NCBI GenBank assembly: GCA_040509515.1
Contig: JBEVKV010000450.1
Span: 1-8,982 of the forward strand
Direction: 5' to 3'
Length of the DNA: 8,982 bases
Origin: QHXN01 sp040509515
GTDB taxonomy: Bacteria; Acidobacteriota; Blastocatellia; Pyrinomonadales; Pyrinomonadaceae
Each line of letters starts with the position of its first letter. Positions within the stretch are counted from its first letter, which is position 1. The notes beneath the pieces are model-generated. The model saw only the letters and a list, made by a program, of their open reading frames with translations. It had not been told where the DNA came from and searched no databases. This document shows positions 1 to 6,693 of the stretch, in pieces. The position numbers and the translations under genes were made by a program.

Positions 1-2184
1 CGTGCCGGCGCGCTCGCGGCGCTGCTCGTTCCGACCGGCGAGCGCCGCGAGAAGCTCCGCGGCGATCATCTGCCGCGAGAAGGAATCGCGCGTGCCGATG
101 ACCGAGCGGTCGTAATTGCCGCCTTCGAGCAGCGCGCGCGTCGCCGCCTGAACCCTCTCGGGCTCGGGCGCGAAGGCCGACTCGATCTCCGCGAACGGGG
201 CCGGGGCTTTTGCCTCGACCGGCTCAGAGACTTCCTCAGAGACTTCGGGCTCGGAGACTTCCGGCTCGACTACTTCAGGCGCGAACGCCTCCGCGACGGC
301 GGGGACGATTTCGGTCGAAGCCGGCGCGGCTCCGGTCTCGACGGTCGCCTCCCCGGCGGTGTCGAAGGGAGTTTCGACAGCGGCAACTTCATGCTGCTCG
401 ACGGCCGCGGCCTCGGGGGCGACGGAAACGTCCGCGACCTCTTCGACAGACGGCTCGACGAAAGAGGGCGCTTCCGCAGTGGGCACAGGCAACGCGGCCT
501 CTTCGACCTGCTCCGCCGGCGTGACTTCCCCGAACGCGACGGCCGACTCTTCGGCGGGCGTCTCCTCAAACGCGGTCTCCTCGACCGCAGACTCTTCGAC
601 GGCCGACGGGGCGGCGACGAACTCTTCAACGCCCGTCTCTTCGACAACCGGCTCCGCGACAGCCGTCTCTTCGACGACAGTCTCTTCCGCCGCCGTCTCT
701 TCGACGGTCAACTCTTGGGCGGCGGGCGCGGTGGTCAGAGGCTCTGCGGCGACTGCGGGGCCGTCTTCGCGCGCGCCCTTCTTCTTTGTCTTCGCCTCCT
801 GCCGCGCTTCCTTGCGGGACAGCTTGCGCGACTTCGCCACGGCCGCCCCGCCGGCGAGCGCCGTCGCCGCCACGAGCGGCTTCGCGTCAAAGTCCGTGGC
901 CTCGGCCGCGTCAGGCGTCGAAGTCTCAACGGGGGCGGAAGTCTCTGCGGGAACGGATGCTTCGACCGGGGCGGACGCCTCGACAGGCACGTCCGTCTCG
1001 ACAGGAATTGAAGTCTCGACAGGGACGGGAGTCTTGACGGGCGCGGACGCCTTCGCCGGGATGGACGCCTCGGCCGTGTCGGAAGCCTGTTTGAGCGCGG
1101 CGGCCGTGGCCTCCTTCGCGCGTGTCGCGCGCGGCTCGTCGGCGACGACGGCGTCTGCCGCGTCCGCGCCGCCGGCCGGCTCTTGCGTCGCGGCCGTGGT
1201 GCGGCGCGCGGCGACGACGAGCCCGAAGCCGACGACGACCAGCGCGATGATGAGCGTCAGAGCCCAGTTGCGTATCAGGAACGCGCCGAGCGACGCGCCC
1301 GACGGGTCAGCGGCCGTCGCGGGCTTCGTGATGGAGACGGGTGCCTGCGACGCGGGCGGCTGCGCCTGCGCGAGTTGGTCGGGCGGGGCGTTCGCGCCCT
1401 CCGGTGTCGCCGCGACCTCCTGCGGCTGAACGCCCGAGGGCGTCGCGCCCGGCTGTGCGTTCGGGTCGACGGCCGTCGCGGACTGCCCGGCCGTCAGCAC
1501 CGGCGGGGTCGTCACGACCGGCGCGGCGTTGTTCGCGGCCTGCGCCCTCGCGGCCTCCGCGGCTCTCTCGGCCGCGGCCCTCTCTGCGGCGACTCGCTCG
1601 GCCGCGTTGTTCGGGTTCGTGTTCGGGGGCGTGACGGCTGTCTGATTCTGCTGCTGAGCGGCTGGAGTCTGGTTTCTCGTCTCGGCAGGCTGCTGTTGGT
1701 TGCGGCTCGGCTCGCTCGACGCGGCGGCCTGTTGCTGCTGCTGTCCCGCGCCTTCGGGCACGTCCAGAACGACTTCGAGGCGGTTGAACTGTTGCTGAAC
1801 TCTGGGCTTGGCCCCGGGCTGGACGCGGAAGCTGAGCACGACCGAGTCGCCGCGCTGCTGCACCTGCATGTCCGAATAGCCCTTGCCGGAGCCTCCGCGC
1901 GCCGCGCCGGCCGCCGACTTCGGCAGCACGACGTAGAAGCGGTCGCCGCTGCGATAGGCCGAATAGTCCTTGAACGAATCGTCGGCCGTGACGGTCATGC
2001 GCGAACCCCGCGCCGTCTCGCCGCTCCGAACGACGACCCGCTTGTTTCCGCCGCCCGCGTTCGTGTTCGCCTGACGCGCCGCGCCCGCGCGCTGTGCGCC
2101 GGCCACGCCCGCGAAGACGAGCGCCGTGAGCGCCAGAGCGGCGACGAGCGCCGTGAGCAGTGTGGTTCGCGTGTTTCTAAACAT
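1..2184 (-). CDS. Signal peptide / AMIN-like domain / transmembrane protein with long repetitive acidic linker (C-terminus off window)
   Basis: 728 codons are open to the left edge, so the C-terminus is missing. The ATG at 2182-2184 begins a signal peptide: Arg residues near the N-terminus, a Leu/Ala core at 9-28, and an AGA|QR cleavage-like site near residue 30. Residues ~45-145 alternate short beta-strand-like segments (DRFYVVLP, DSVVLSFRV, NRLEVVLDVP) and resemble AMIN domains, which in other envelope proteins bind peptidoglycan or assist localisation. A Gln/Ala/Glu-rich stretch (~146-290, possibly helical at 194-220) leads to one strong transmembrane helix (~303-326) followed by RR, implying a cytoplasmic C-terminal half. 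That half contains hexapeptide repeats (373-426), a basic patch (~451-472), acidic pentapeptide repeats (494-548) and a globular start at ~678-728. The last part matches the C-terminal module of the neighbouring HEAT protein. No clear Shine-Dalgarno precedes the ATG. Function unknown; I infer an envelope-spanning scaffold or sensor. Confidence 0.82.
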   Translation of the reverse strand, partial: MFRNTRTTLLTALVAALALTALVFAGVAGAQRAGAARQANTNAGGGNKRVVVRSGETARGSRMTVTADDSFKDYSAYRSGDRFYVVLPKSAAGAARGGSGKGYSDMQVQQRGDSVVLSFRVQPGAKPRVQQQFNRLEVVLDVPEGAGQQQQQAAASSEPSRNQQQPAETRNQTPAAQQQNQTAVTPPNTNPNNAAERVAAERAAAERAAEAARAQAANNAAPVVTTPPVLTAGQSATAVDPNAQPGATPSGVQPQEVAATPEGANAPPDQLAQAQPPASQAPVSITKPATAADPSGASLGAFLIRNWALTLIIALVVVGFGLVVAARRTTAATQEPAGGADAADAVVADEPRATRAKEATAAALKQASDTAEASIPAKASAPVKTPVPVETSIPVETDVPVEASAPVEASVPAETSAPVETSTPDAAEATDFDAKPLVAATALAGGAAVAKSRKLSRKEARQEAKTKKKGAREDGPAVAAEPLTTAPAAQELTVEETAAEETVVEETAVAEPVVEETGVEEFVAAPSAVEESAVEETAFEETPAEESAVAFGEVTPAEQVEEAALPVPTAEAPSFVEPSVEEVADVSVAPEAAAVEQHEVAAVETPFDTAGEATVETGAAPASTEIVPAVAEAFAPEVVEPEVSEPEVSEEVSEPVEAKAPAPFAEIESAFAPEPERVQAATRALLEGGNYDRSVIGTRDSFSRQMIAAELLAALAGRNEQRRERAGT
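541..705 (-). repeat. Eleven in-phase 15-base repeats encoding Val-Glu-Glu pentapeptides
   Basis: Residues 494-548 of the partial envelope protein divide exactly into eleven pentapeptides of the form VEETA, AEETV, VEESA, FEETP. Two degenerate members are VAEPV and AAPSA. The tract is strongly acidic and follows a Lys/Arg-rich patch (~451-472), which gives the cytoplasmic linker a sharp charge switch. Looser copies of the motif continue to about residue 660. Confidence 0.85.
907..1068 (-). repeat. Nine in-phase 18-base repeats encoding Pro-Val-Glu hexapeptides
   Basis: Within the partial envelope gene, residues 373-426 divide into nine hexapeptides without a gap, such as TSIPVE, TDVPVE, ASAPVE and ASVPAE. 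Pro sits at position 4 and Glu or Lys at position 6 in nearly all. The first two copies carry Lys, later ones Glu, and the last (TSTPDA) is degenerate. DNA copies differ mainly by synonymous or conservative changes, so the protein pattern is being kept. This is probably an extended disordered spacer on the cytoplasmic side of the membrane helix. Confidence 0.85.
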
Positions 2185-2259
2185 GAGTGAGCAAGACTTC
2201 AGGGGCATCGCTGTGTCCAGGAAAAGTGTCGCGGGCAGCGCCGTTCGGGCAGCGGCGTC

Positions 2260-2288
2260 ATTATGCAATAGCGCGTCCCGGTTGTCAC
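2260..2288 (-). promoter_or_regulatory. Candidate sigma-70-type promoter for the partial envelope gene
   Basis: On the minus strand GTGACA (2283-2288) and CATAAT (2260-2265) are separated by exactly 17 bases. Each hexamer matches its consensus at five of six positions. It lies in the 131-base gap between the HEAT gene stop and the ATG at 2184, predicting a leader of about 65-70 bases. It would let this gene be expressed independently of the upstream HEAT gene. Promoter consensus in this phylum is an assumption. Confidence 0.5.
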
Positions 2289-2315
2289 CAAAACAATTCC
2301 TCGGCCCCGCGGACT

Positions 2316-4778
2316 TTAGAAGGCTTCGACCTCCACCTGCCGCGAGACGTTTGCGCGCTCCATCGTTTCGAGTATCGAGCGGCGCACGCGCTCGGGGACG
2401 GCGATGTCGCCCGACAGGCGCGTCAACTGCTCGCGGACTTCCGCCCCGCGCGAGTCGCCGAGGAGCTGGATGCAGGTCAGGCGCGTCTCGATGTTCTGGT
2501 GCGCCTCGACGGCGTCGACGAGCGGCTGCGCCTCGCCGCCGCTCACGCAGAGCGAGAGCAGCGAGAAAGCCTCGTAAGCCTGACGCCGGTCTTCGCTCGT
2601 CAGGCGGCTGACGGCCTGCGCGGCGAGACCCGCCTTGACGCAGGCGCGCGCCACGTCGCCGAGCGCGCGCTCGTCGGCCGACTCGACGAGCCGGACGTAG
2701 GCGTCGGCGCGGTCGAAGCTCAGGCGCGAGAGTGCGCGCGCGGCCGCCGCGCGGACTTCGCGCGCCTCGTCGGCGAGCGCGACGATGACCGAGCCGAAGA
2801 CCGACTCGTGGTTGATGAGCCCGAGGCTCGTGACGGCCGACGAGCGGACGGCCGACTCCTCGTCGCTCGCGGCCGCGGCGGCGAGCGCAGCGACCGAGAC
2901 GCGCACCTGAAACTGCGCGAGTTGCCGCGCGGCGGTCGCGCGCGTCTCGACATCGGTGCTCTCCATGCGGACGAGCGCGGCGCTGAGCCCCTCGTCCTCG
3001 ACCGACTCCGGAAGCTCCTCGTAGCCGTCTGCGACCGGGACGATGGTGCGAACGTCTTCGCGGCGCGCGGGGGCTTCGGCGGCGTCGGCGAAGGTGCGGC
3101 TGGTGGCGGACGTGTCCCAGCTCAACTCAAGCGACTCGACCGAGCAGGCCGTGAGCGCCGGGCCGAGCACAGAGGCGGGCACGTCCTGATGGCGACGCGC
3201 CACGTCGAGCAGCGCGCCGATGGCCGACGGCAGCCCCAGCGCGCCGAGACTCTGGACGCACTCTGTGCGGACGAGCGCGTCGTAGTCGTAGAGCGCTTCG
3301 GTCAGGAACGGGAGCGCCTGCGCGCTCTTCATGTCGCCGAGCGCGCGCGCGGCGCTCACGCGCTCGAACGTCTCGGTGCCGAGCAGGAGCGACGCGCAGG
3401 AGCGCGCAACGAAGCCGTAGTCTTCGAGCGCGGTGCGCGCGCGGCGGCGGCCGTCCTCGTCGGTCTCGGGCGCGCGCAGCGCCTTGAGCAAAGAGGTCTC
3501 GACGGCGCGGCGGTCGTCGGGGGCGCGCGAGCTGAGGACTTCGGTGCTGTGCGGGCCGCCCCGCACGAGGCTCGCGACCTCCTGATCGATGCGGTACGAG
3601 CCGAACATGACGGCCGGCACGCCGGCCTGCGACTTCGACTCGGACGCGCGCGCGGCCTGCGCCTCGGAGTTGCTGCCGGCCGCCAGTTCGCGTGCGCGGC
3701 GCGTGGCCTCGTCCTCGGCACCGCGACCCGAAGTGCGGCGCTCGAACGGGACGGCGATGTCGGACTGGCGTCGGTCGCCTTTGGCCTGCTCGAAGGACTT
3801 GACGGCGCTCTCTTCGGCTTGCGTCTCGGGGGCGGCGCGCCCGGCGGCCGGCTCGAAGTCGGCCTCGCCCGAGCCCACGCGCCCGCGGCGGAAGAACATG
3901 ACGGCCGCGCCGCCGAGCGCGACGCCGACCAGAACGATGAGCGACGGCAGCGACGTGACGAGCGAGAGCAGGTCGAAGCCCTTCGCCTCGTCAACCTTCA
4001 TGGCGGCGGGCTGCGCGACGGCGGGACTGGGCTCCTCCTGCGTCGGGGGTTGTTCGGCGGGCGCGGCGGCCGTGGCGTCGGCGGCCTCTGCGGTCGGAGC
4101 GGGAGGCGGCGCGGGCTGTTGCTGCTGTGCGGGCGCGGGTTGAGGGGCGGCGGCTACTGCCTGAGACGCTTCGTGCGACTCGGCCTCGCGCCGCTTCGAC
4201 TCCGCGCGCGGCTGCTCGACACGACCGAGCACCGAGTCGGCCGTCTCACCCTGCGCGGCGGCCGACTCGCGCGCCTGCGCGTGCTCACGACGGCCCTGCC
4301 GCTGCTGCTGCTCGACGGGGAAGTTCTCGACGCTGAGCGCGCCGCCGCCCGAGACGACGAGGTCGAGGCGGTTGCCGCGCGGCTGCACCGTCACGTTCGC
4401 GCCGCGCCTGACGGGCACGACCAGCTCCACGGAGTTGCCGATGCGCCGCACCTTCGTGCCGCCGCCCGGGCCGGGCGCGGCCTCGCCGTTGACGAGCACG
4501 ACGTGGAAGCCCTCATCGTCCTGCCACGTCTGCGCGCGGTTGAGCGGGCCGTCGGCCGCGATGGAGACGGTGTTGCCCGACGTGCTGACGCCCGTCACCC
4601 TCACGGCCGGCTCCTTGAAGCGCTGCTGCGCGTGCGGGCCGTCGGGCAGGAGCGCGAAGAGCGACGCGCCCGCGGCGGCGACGAGTCCCAGCCTGACGCC
4701 CAGCGGGGCCAGCCTGCGGCGTCGGGCGGCGGCGTTCTTCTGCACGGCGAAGTCGTGTCCGGTCGATTCCTTCTTCAT
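2316..4778 (-). CDS. AMIN-like / transmembrane / HEAT-repeat envelope protein
   Basis: This is an 820-residue protein starting at the ATG 4776-4778. An in-frame GTG at 4799 would add seven residues; neither start has a clear ribosome-binding site, and the ATG places the KK and RRRR residues ahead of the hydrophobic segment as expected. Layout: signal or anchor segment (~26-43), AMIN-like beta domain (~57-145, with FHVVLV, SVELVVPV, NRLDLVVSG), a Gln/Ala/Pro-rich linker (~146-265), one transmembrane helix (~272-296) ending in FFRRGR, then a cytoplasmic C-terminal half. From ~434 onward paired helices typical of HEAT repeats are visible (VSAARALGDMKSAQALPFL; VRSSAVTSLGLINHESVFG; VRAAAARALSRL), with an insertion of low complexity at ~555-598. 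HEAT solenoids usually act as protein-binding scaffolds. I infer a link between cell-wall binding outside and partner binding inside. Its paralogue lies directly downstream and a response regulator upstream. Partners are unknown. Confidence 0.87.
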   Translation of the reverse strand: MKKESTGHDFAVQKNAAARRRRLAPLGVRLGLVAAAGASLFALLPDGPHAQQRFKEPAVRVTGVSTSGNTVSIAADGPLNRAQTWQDDEGFHVVLVNGEAAPGPGGGTKVRRIGNSVELVVPVRRGANVTVQPRGNRLDLVVSGGGALSVENFPVEQQQRQGRREHAQARESAAAQGETADSVLGRVEQPRAESKRREAESHEASQAVAAAPQPAPAQQQQPAPPPAPTAEAADATAAAPAEQPPTQEEPSPAVAQPAAMKVDEAKGFDLLSLVTSLPSLIVLVGVALGGAAVMFFRRGRVGSGEADFEPAAGRAAPETQAEESAVKSFEQAKGDRRQSDIAVPFERRTSGRGAEDEATRRARELAAGSNSEAQAARASESKSQAGVPAVMFGSYRIDQEVASLVRGGPHSTEVLSSRAPDDRRAVETSLLKALRAPETDEDGRRRARTALEDYGFVARSCASLLLGTETFERVSAARALGDMKSAQALPFLTEALYDYDALVRTECVQSLGALGLPSAIGALLDVARRHQDVPASVLGPALTACSVESLELSWDTSATSRTFADAAEAPARREDVRTIVPVADGYEELPESVEDEGLSAALVRMESTDVETRATAARQLAQFQVRVSVAALAAAAASDEESAVRSSAVTSLGLINHESVFGSVIVALADEAREVRAAAARALSRLSFDRADAYVRLVESADERALGDVARACVKAGLAAQAVSRLTSEDRRQAYEAFSLLSLCVSGGEAQPLVDAVEAHQNIETRLTCIQLLGDSRGAEVREQLTRLSGDIAVPERVRRSILETMERANVSRQVEVEAF

Positions 4779-4868
4779 GGTATTCACACTCGGGCGCACG
4801 CTCGGCGGCGAGCCCTCTGGCGGGTGAGTCGTAACGGGATTGTGTTTGGGAGTCGCGGGGTCGCGAGC

Positions 4869-4897
4869 AGGATAGAAGCTCGTCGCCCCCGTGTGAA
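4869..4897 (-). promoter_or_regulatory. Candidate promoter for the HEAT-repeat gene
   Basis: On the minus strand TTCACA (4892-4897, five of six matches) and TATCCT (4869-4874, four of six) are separated by 17 bases. They lie in the 150-base gap between the response-regulator stop and the HEAT gene ATG. The -35 hexamer overlaps a small inverted repeat (4895-4900 with 4908-4913, six base pairs, seven-base loop), which lacks a following U tract on this strand and so is not a convincing terminator for the regulator gene. Moderate evidence only. Confidence 0.38.
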
Positions 4898-4928
4898 GGC
4901 TCTGGCGGCCTTCTTTAAGGTGAGCCCT

Positions 4929-5705
4929 TCAGCGCTGTTCGTCGCTGAACTTGTAACCGATGCCCCAGACGGTCAGAACCATCTGCGGGTTCTCGGGGTT
5001 GTCTTCGATCTTGGCCCGCAAACGGTTGATGTGCGAGTCAATCGTGCGGTCATAGCCCTCGTAGGAGTAATCCCAGATCTTCTCCAGAAGGTACTTGCGC
5101 GGGAAGACGCGGCCGGGGTTGGAGGCGAAGAGGCGGAGCAGCTCGAACTCTTTGGGGGTAAGTTCGACCTGCCGGTCGCCGACGGTCACCTCGCGCTTGG
5201 CCGGGTCGATGCGGAGCCGCCCACGGAGGATGGGGGCGTCTTCGCTCGTCTCGGCGCGGGAGGCCGCGCGGACGCGGCGCATCACGCTCTTGATGCGCGC
5301 CTCAAGCTCGCGCAGAGAGAAGGGCTTGGTGATGTAGTCGTCCGCGCCCATCTCAAGCCCGAGCACCTTGTCAACCACGTCGTCTTTGGCCGTCAGCATC
5401 AGGATGGGGATGTAGGACGCCTTCTCCCGCAGTTCGCGGCAGACGGCCAGCCCGTCCATCTTGGGAAGCATGAGGTCAAGGACGATGGCGTCGGGGCGGT
5501 CGTTCAGAGCCGCCTGGACGCCCGAGAGCCCGTCTTCGGCCGTCTGCACCGTGTAGCCCGTGCGCGAAAAATACTCGGTGATGGCTTCGAGGATTTTGTC
5601 GTCATCCTCGATGACAAGGAGGTTGAGCTTGCGCTCGCCGACCTCGGTCTTCTCTTCACCTGTATCCTTCACGTCGGGAATGGCGGCGGCAGATTTCGTG
5701 GTCAT
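4929..5705 (-). CDS. OmpR/PhoB-family two-component response regulator
   Basis: This is a 258-residue DNA-binding response regulator. A receiver domain (~28-145) carries the acidic cluster EDDD at 33-36, the predicted phospho-acceptor Asp77 in VLDLMLPKMDG, Thr105, and Lys127 in the ITKPFS motif, so phosphorylation chemistry appears intact. A winged-helix domain (~161-255) contains LTPKEFELLRLFASNPGRVF, the recognition-helix segment DRTIDSHINRLRAKIE and the C-terminal hairpin VWGIGYKF typical of OmpR/PhoB proteins. The first ~27 residues are a charged extension beyond the usual start; a downstream start is not excluded, since no Shine-Dalgarno is evident before the chosen ATG. No histidine kinase gene lies in the window. 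The two envelope proteins follow on the same strand. Targets cannot be read from sequence. Confidence 0.95.
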   Translation of the reverse strand: MTTKSAAAIPDVKDTGEEKTEVGERKLNLLVIEDDDKILEAITEYFSRTGYTVQTAEDGLSGVQAALNDRPDAIVLDLMLPKMDGLAVCRELREKASYIPILMLTAKDDVVDKVLGLEMGADDYITKPFSLRELEARIKSVMRRVRAASRAETSEDAPILRGRLRIDPAKREVTVGDRQVELTPKEFELLRLFASNPGRVFPRKYLLEKIWDYSYEGYDRTIDSHINRLRAKIEDNPENPQMVLTVWGIGYKFSDEQR

Positions 5706-5792
5706 TGTGGAACGGTTAAGGTCTGACGGCGAGTCCGTCCGGGGGCCGTGTGGGCCGTCGCCTCACGGTGTCGCCCCCGGGGGACATTCAGA

Positions 5793-5821
5793 ACTATAGC
5801 GAACCAGCCGACTAAACTCAA
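5793..5821 (-). promoter_or_regulatory. Candidate sigma-70-type promoter for the response-regulator gene
   Basis: On the minus strand TTGAGT (5816-5821) and TATAGT (5793-5798) are separated by exactly 17 bases. The predicted start of transcription lies about 80 bases before the ATG at 5705. The leader then begins with a nearly palindromic C5G5 tract (around 5770-5785) that could form a stem. Confidence 0.55.
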
Positions 5822-5901
5822 GCAGTAAATAATCTTCGGCCGCGCTGGCTCTGTCCGGCAGGTGACACAGGCCGCGGCTTCGACTCCCCGGTGCCCGCCC
5901 T

Positions 5902-5929
5902 TTCAACGCGGCCGCGCATGTGATATTTA
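5902..5929 (+). promoter_or_regulatory. Weak candidate promoter for the DinB-like gene
   Basis: TTCAAC (5902-5907) and TATTTA (5924-5929) are 16 bases apart. An overlapping extended -10 reading is TGTGATATT at 5920-5928. It is the only A/T-rich island between the divergent response-regulator promoter and the DinB-like gene, which is the main reason to consider it. Confidence 0.28.
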
Positions 5930-5942
5930 CAACCAAGCCGCC

Positions 5943-5963
5943 GCCGGGCGGCACCCGCCCGGC
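5943..5963 (+). other. GC-only hairpin in the leader of the DinB-like gene
   Basis: GCCGGGCG (5943-5950) and CGCCCGGC (5956-5963) form a perfect eight-base-pair stem with a five-base loop. It ends 24 bases before the start codon, and no U tract follows, so it is not a standard terminator. It could affect leader stability or translation, or be a chance product of high GC. Confidence 0.45.
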
Positions 5964-5977
5964 ACCCCCGTCGAAGA

Positions 5978-5982
5978 AGGAG
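5978..5982 (+). promoter_or_regulatory. Ribosome-binding site that fixes the DinB-like start
   Basis: AGGAG at 5978-5982 sits five bases before the ATG at 5988. The same frame is open back to an ATG at 5862, but that start has no such signal and would add 42 residues of non-family sequence. The start at 5988 is therefore chosen. Confidence 0.85.
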
Positions 5983-5987
5983 ACCCG

Positions 5988-6470
5988 ATGACACACGAAG
6001 AACGACAGGCGCTCGTCGCGCAGTACAAGGCCGGTTACGAAGAGGTTGCGCGCAGCCTCGAAGACTTCCCCGAGGCCGCGCTCTCGGAGCGCCCGCTGCC
6101 CGGCAAGTGGAGCGCGCGCGAGATAGTTCAGCACCTCGCCGACAGCGAGATGAACAGCGCCATACGACTGCGCAAGCTCCTCACGGAGGAGAACCCGCAG
6201 ATTCAAGGGTACGATCAGGAGGACTACGCCGCGCGCCTCCGCTACAACGAGCGCGACATCGTCCCCGCGCTCGACGCCCTGCGCGGCGCGCGCGCCACCA
6301 CGGGGCAGCTCCTCGACTCGATGACCGACGCCGACTGGTCGCGCGAGGGGACGCACTCCGAGTCCGGCCGCTACACCGCCGAAGACTGGCTCCGCATCTA
6401 CGCAGACCACGCGCACAACCACGCCGCGCAGATTCGACGCCTGCGAGAAGTCGTGAACCGTGAACCGTAA
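5988..6470 (+). CDS. DinB-like (DinB_2/YfiT-type) putative metal-dependent enzyme
   Basis: This 160-residue protein has the length and pattern of the DinB/YfiT four-helix-bundle superfamily. Members bind a divalent metal through three His residues, and some are thiol-dependent transferases. Visible hallmarks are GKWSAREIVQHLADSE (40-54, metal-ligand candidate His49) and DHAHNHAAQIRRLRE (140-154, candidates His141 and His145). The substrate cannot be assigned. It is the first plus-strand gene to the right of the divergent response regulator. The last six codons and the TAA stop lie inside an intergenic repeat copy (6452-6481), so the C-terminal VNREP is repeat-encoded and probably not original. 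The family call is firm and the enzymatic role is unknown. Confidence 0.88.
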   Translation: MTHEERQALVAQYKAGYEEVARSLEDFPEAALSERPLPGKWSAREIVQHLADSEMNSAIRLRKLLTEENPQIQGYDQEDYAARLRYNERDIVPALDALRGARATTGQLLDSMTDADWSREGTHSESGRYTAEDWLRIYADHAHNHAAQIRRLREVVNREP

Positions 6471-6481
6471 GCTGTGACAAG
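6452..6481 (-). repeat. Heptamer repeat family 1, copy A (inverted)
   Basis: Four tandem 7-base units (TGAACCG, TGAACCG, TAAGCTG, TGACAAG) occupy 6454-6481. The block is the reverse complement of copies B and C apart from two positions. It overlaps the 3' end of the DinB-like gene and supplies its stop codon (6468-6470). Confidence 0.93.
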
Positions 6482-6499
6482 AAAAAACAGTGGCTTTCT

Positions 6500-6529
6500 C
6501 TTGTCACGGTTTACGGTTCACGGTTCACG
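6500..6529 (+). repeat. Heptamer repeat family 1, copy B
   Basis: Units CTTGTCA, CGGTTTA, CGGTTCA, CGGTTCA are followed by CG. It pairs with copy A across an 18-base loop to give a 30-bp stem. The two DNA mismatches become G-U pairs in RNA, so the whole stem can pair. There is no U run directly after it; it might act as a transcript end or stabiliser for the DinB-like gene, which is inference. Confidence 0.93.
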
Positions 6530-6551
6530 CTCTCGTCACGGCTTTTCATTC

Positions 6552-6581
6552 TTGACAAAGCTCGAAGGCGGCGAGCACAAT
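6552..6581 (+). promoter_or_regulatory. purC: Candidate promoter for purC
   Basis: TTGACA (6552-6557, perfect consensus) and CACAAT (6576-6581, four of six) are 18 bases apart. It lies between repeat copies B and C and would give a purC leader of about 105 bases that contains all of copy C. Confidence 0.45.
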
Positions 6582-6649
6582 CCCGGCGCGCCGTTGGCGC
6601 TTCCTTCGGACATACTGACCCGCGCGGGCCCGAACAACGCCTGTATTTT

Positions 6650-6679
6650 CTTGTCACGGTTTACGGTTCACGGTTCACG
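6650..6679 (+). repeat. Heptamer repeat family 1, copy C
   Basis: It is identical to copy B over 31 bases (6650-6680 against 6500-6530), exactly 150 bases downstream and in the same orientation. It ends 13-14 bases before the purC ATG, where a ribosome-binding site would normally lie close by; the bases between show no Shine-Dalgarno. Confidence 0.93.
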
Positions 6680-6693
6680 CCCCTAACAAAGAC

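Noticed and set aside
359..2190. Long plus-strand open frames (359-1429, 391-1011, 1183-2190)
   Set aside because: They lie opposite the partial envelope gene, whose minus-strand reading has a signal peptide, an AMIN-like domain, a membrane helix and codon-phased repeats. The plus-strand products look like repetitive antisense translations.
4895..4913. Small hairpin after the response-regulator gene as its terminator
   Set aside because: The stem is six base pairs and on the minus strand is followed by ACACGG, with no U tract.
2187..5726. A 1179-codon open frame on the plus strand
   Set aside because: It is antisense to the HEAT gene and the response regulator, both of which have recognisable domains. 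Its translation is Arg/Ala/Gly/Leu-rich low complexity, as expected from high GC and codon bias.
5799..5835. Direct TTTA repeats upstream of the response regulator as an autoregulation box
   Set aside because: The two TTTA elements are 13 bases apart rather than the ~11-base spacing usual for OmpR/PhoB boxes, and similarity beyond TTTA is poor.
5862..5987. Upstream ATG (5862) extending the DinB-like protein by 42 residues
   Set aside because: There is no ribosome-binding site, the added residues are Cys/Pro/Gly-rich and unlike the family, and AGGAG fits the ATG at 5988.
5763..6422. Minus-strand open frame of 219 codons opposite the DinB-like gene
   Set aside because: It has no family motif, runs through the response-regulator promoter region, and the plus strand carries a convincing DinB-type protein with a good ribosome-binding site.
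6452..6679. CRISPR array from the three 30-base repeats
   Set aside because: One copy is inverted, spacers are 18 and 120 bases, the repeat is internally a 7-base tandem, and no cas gene is present.
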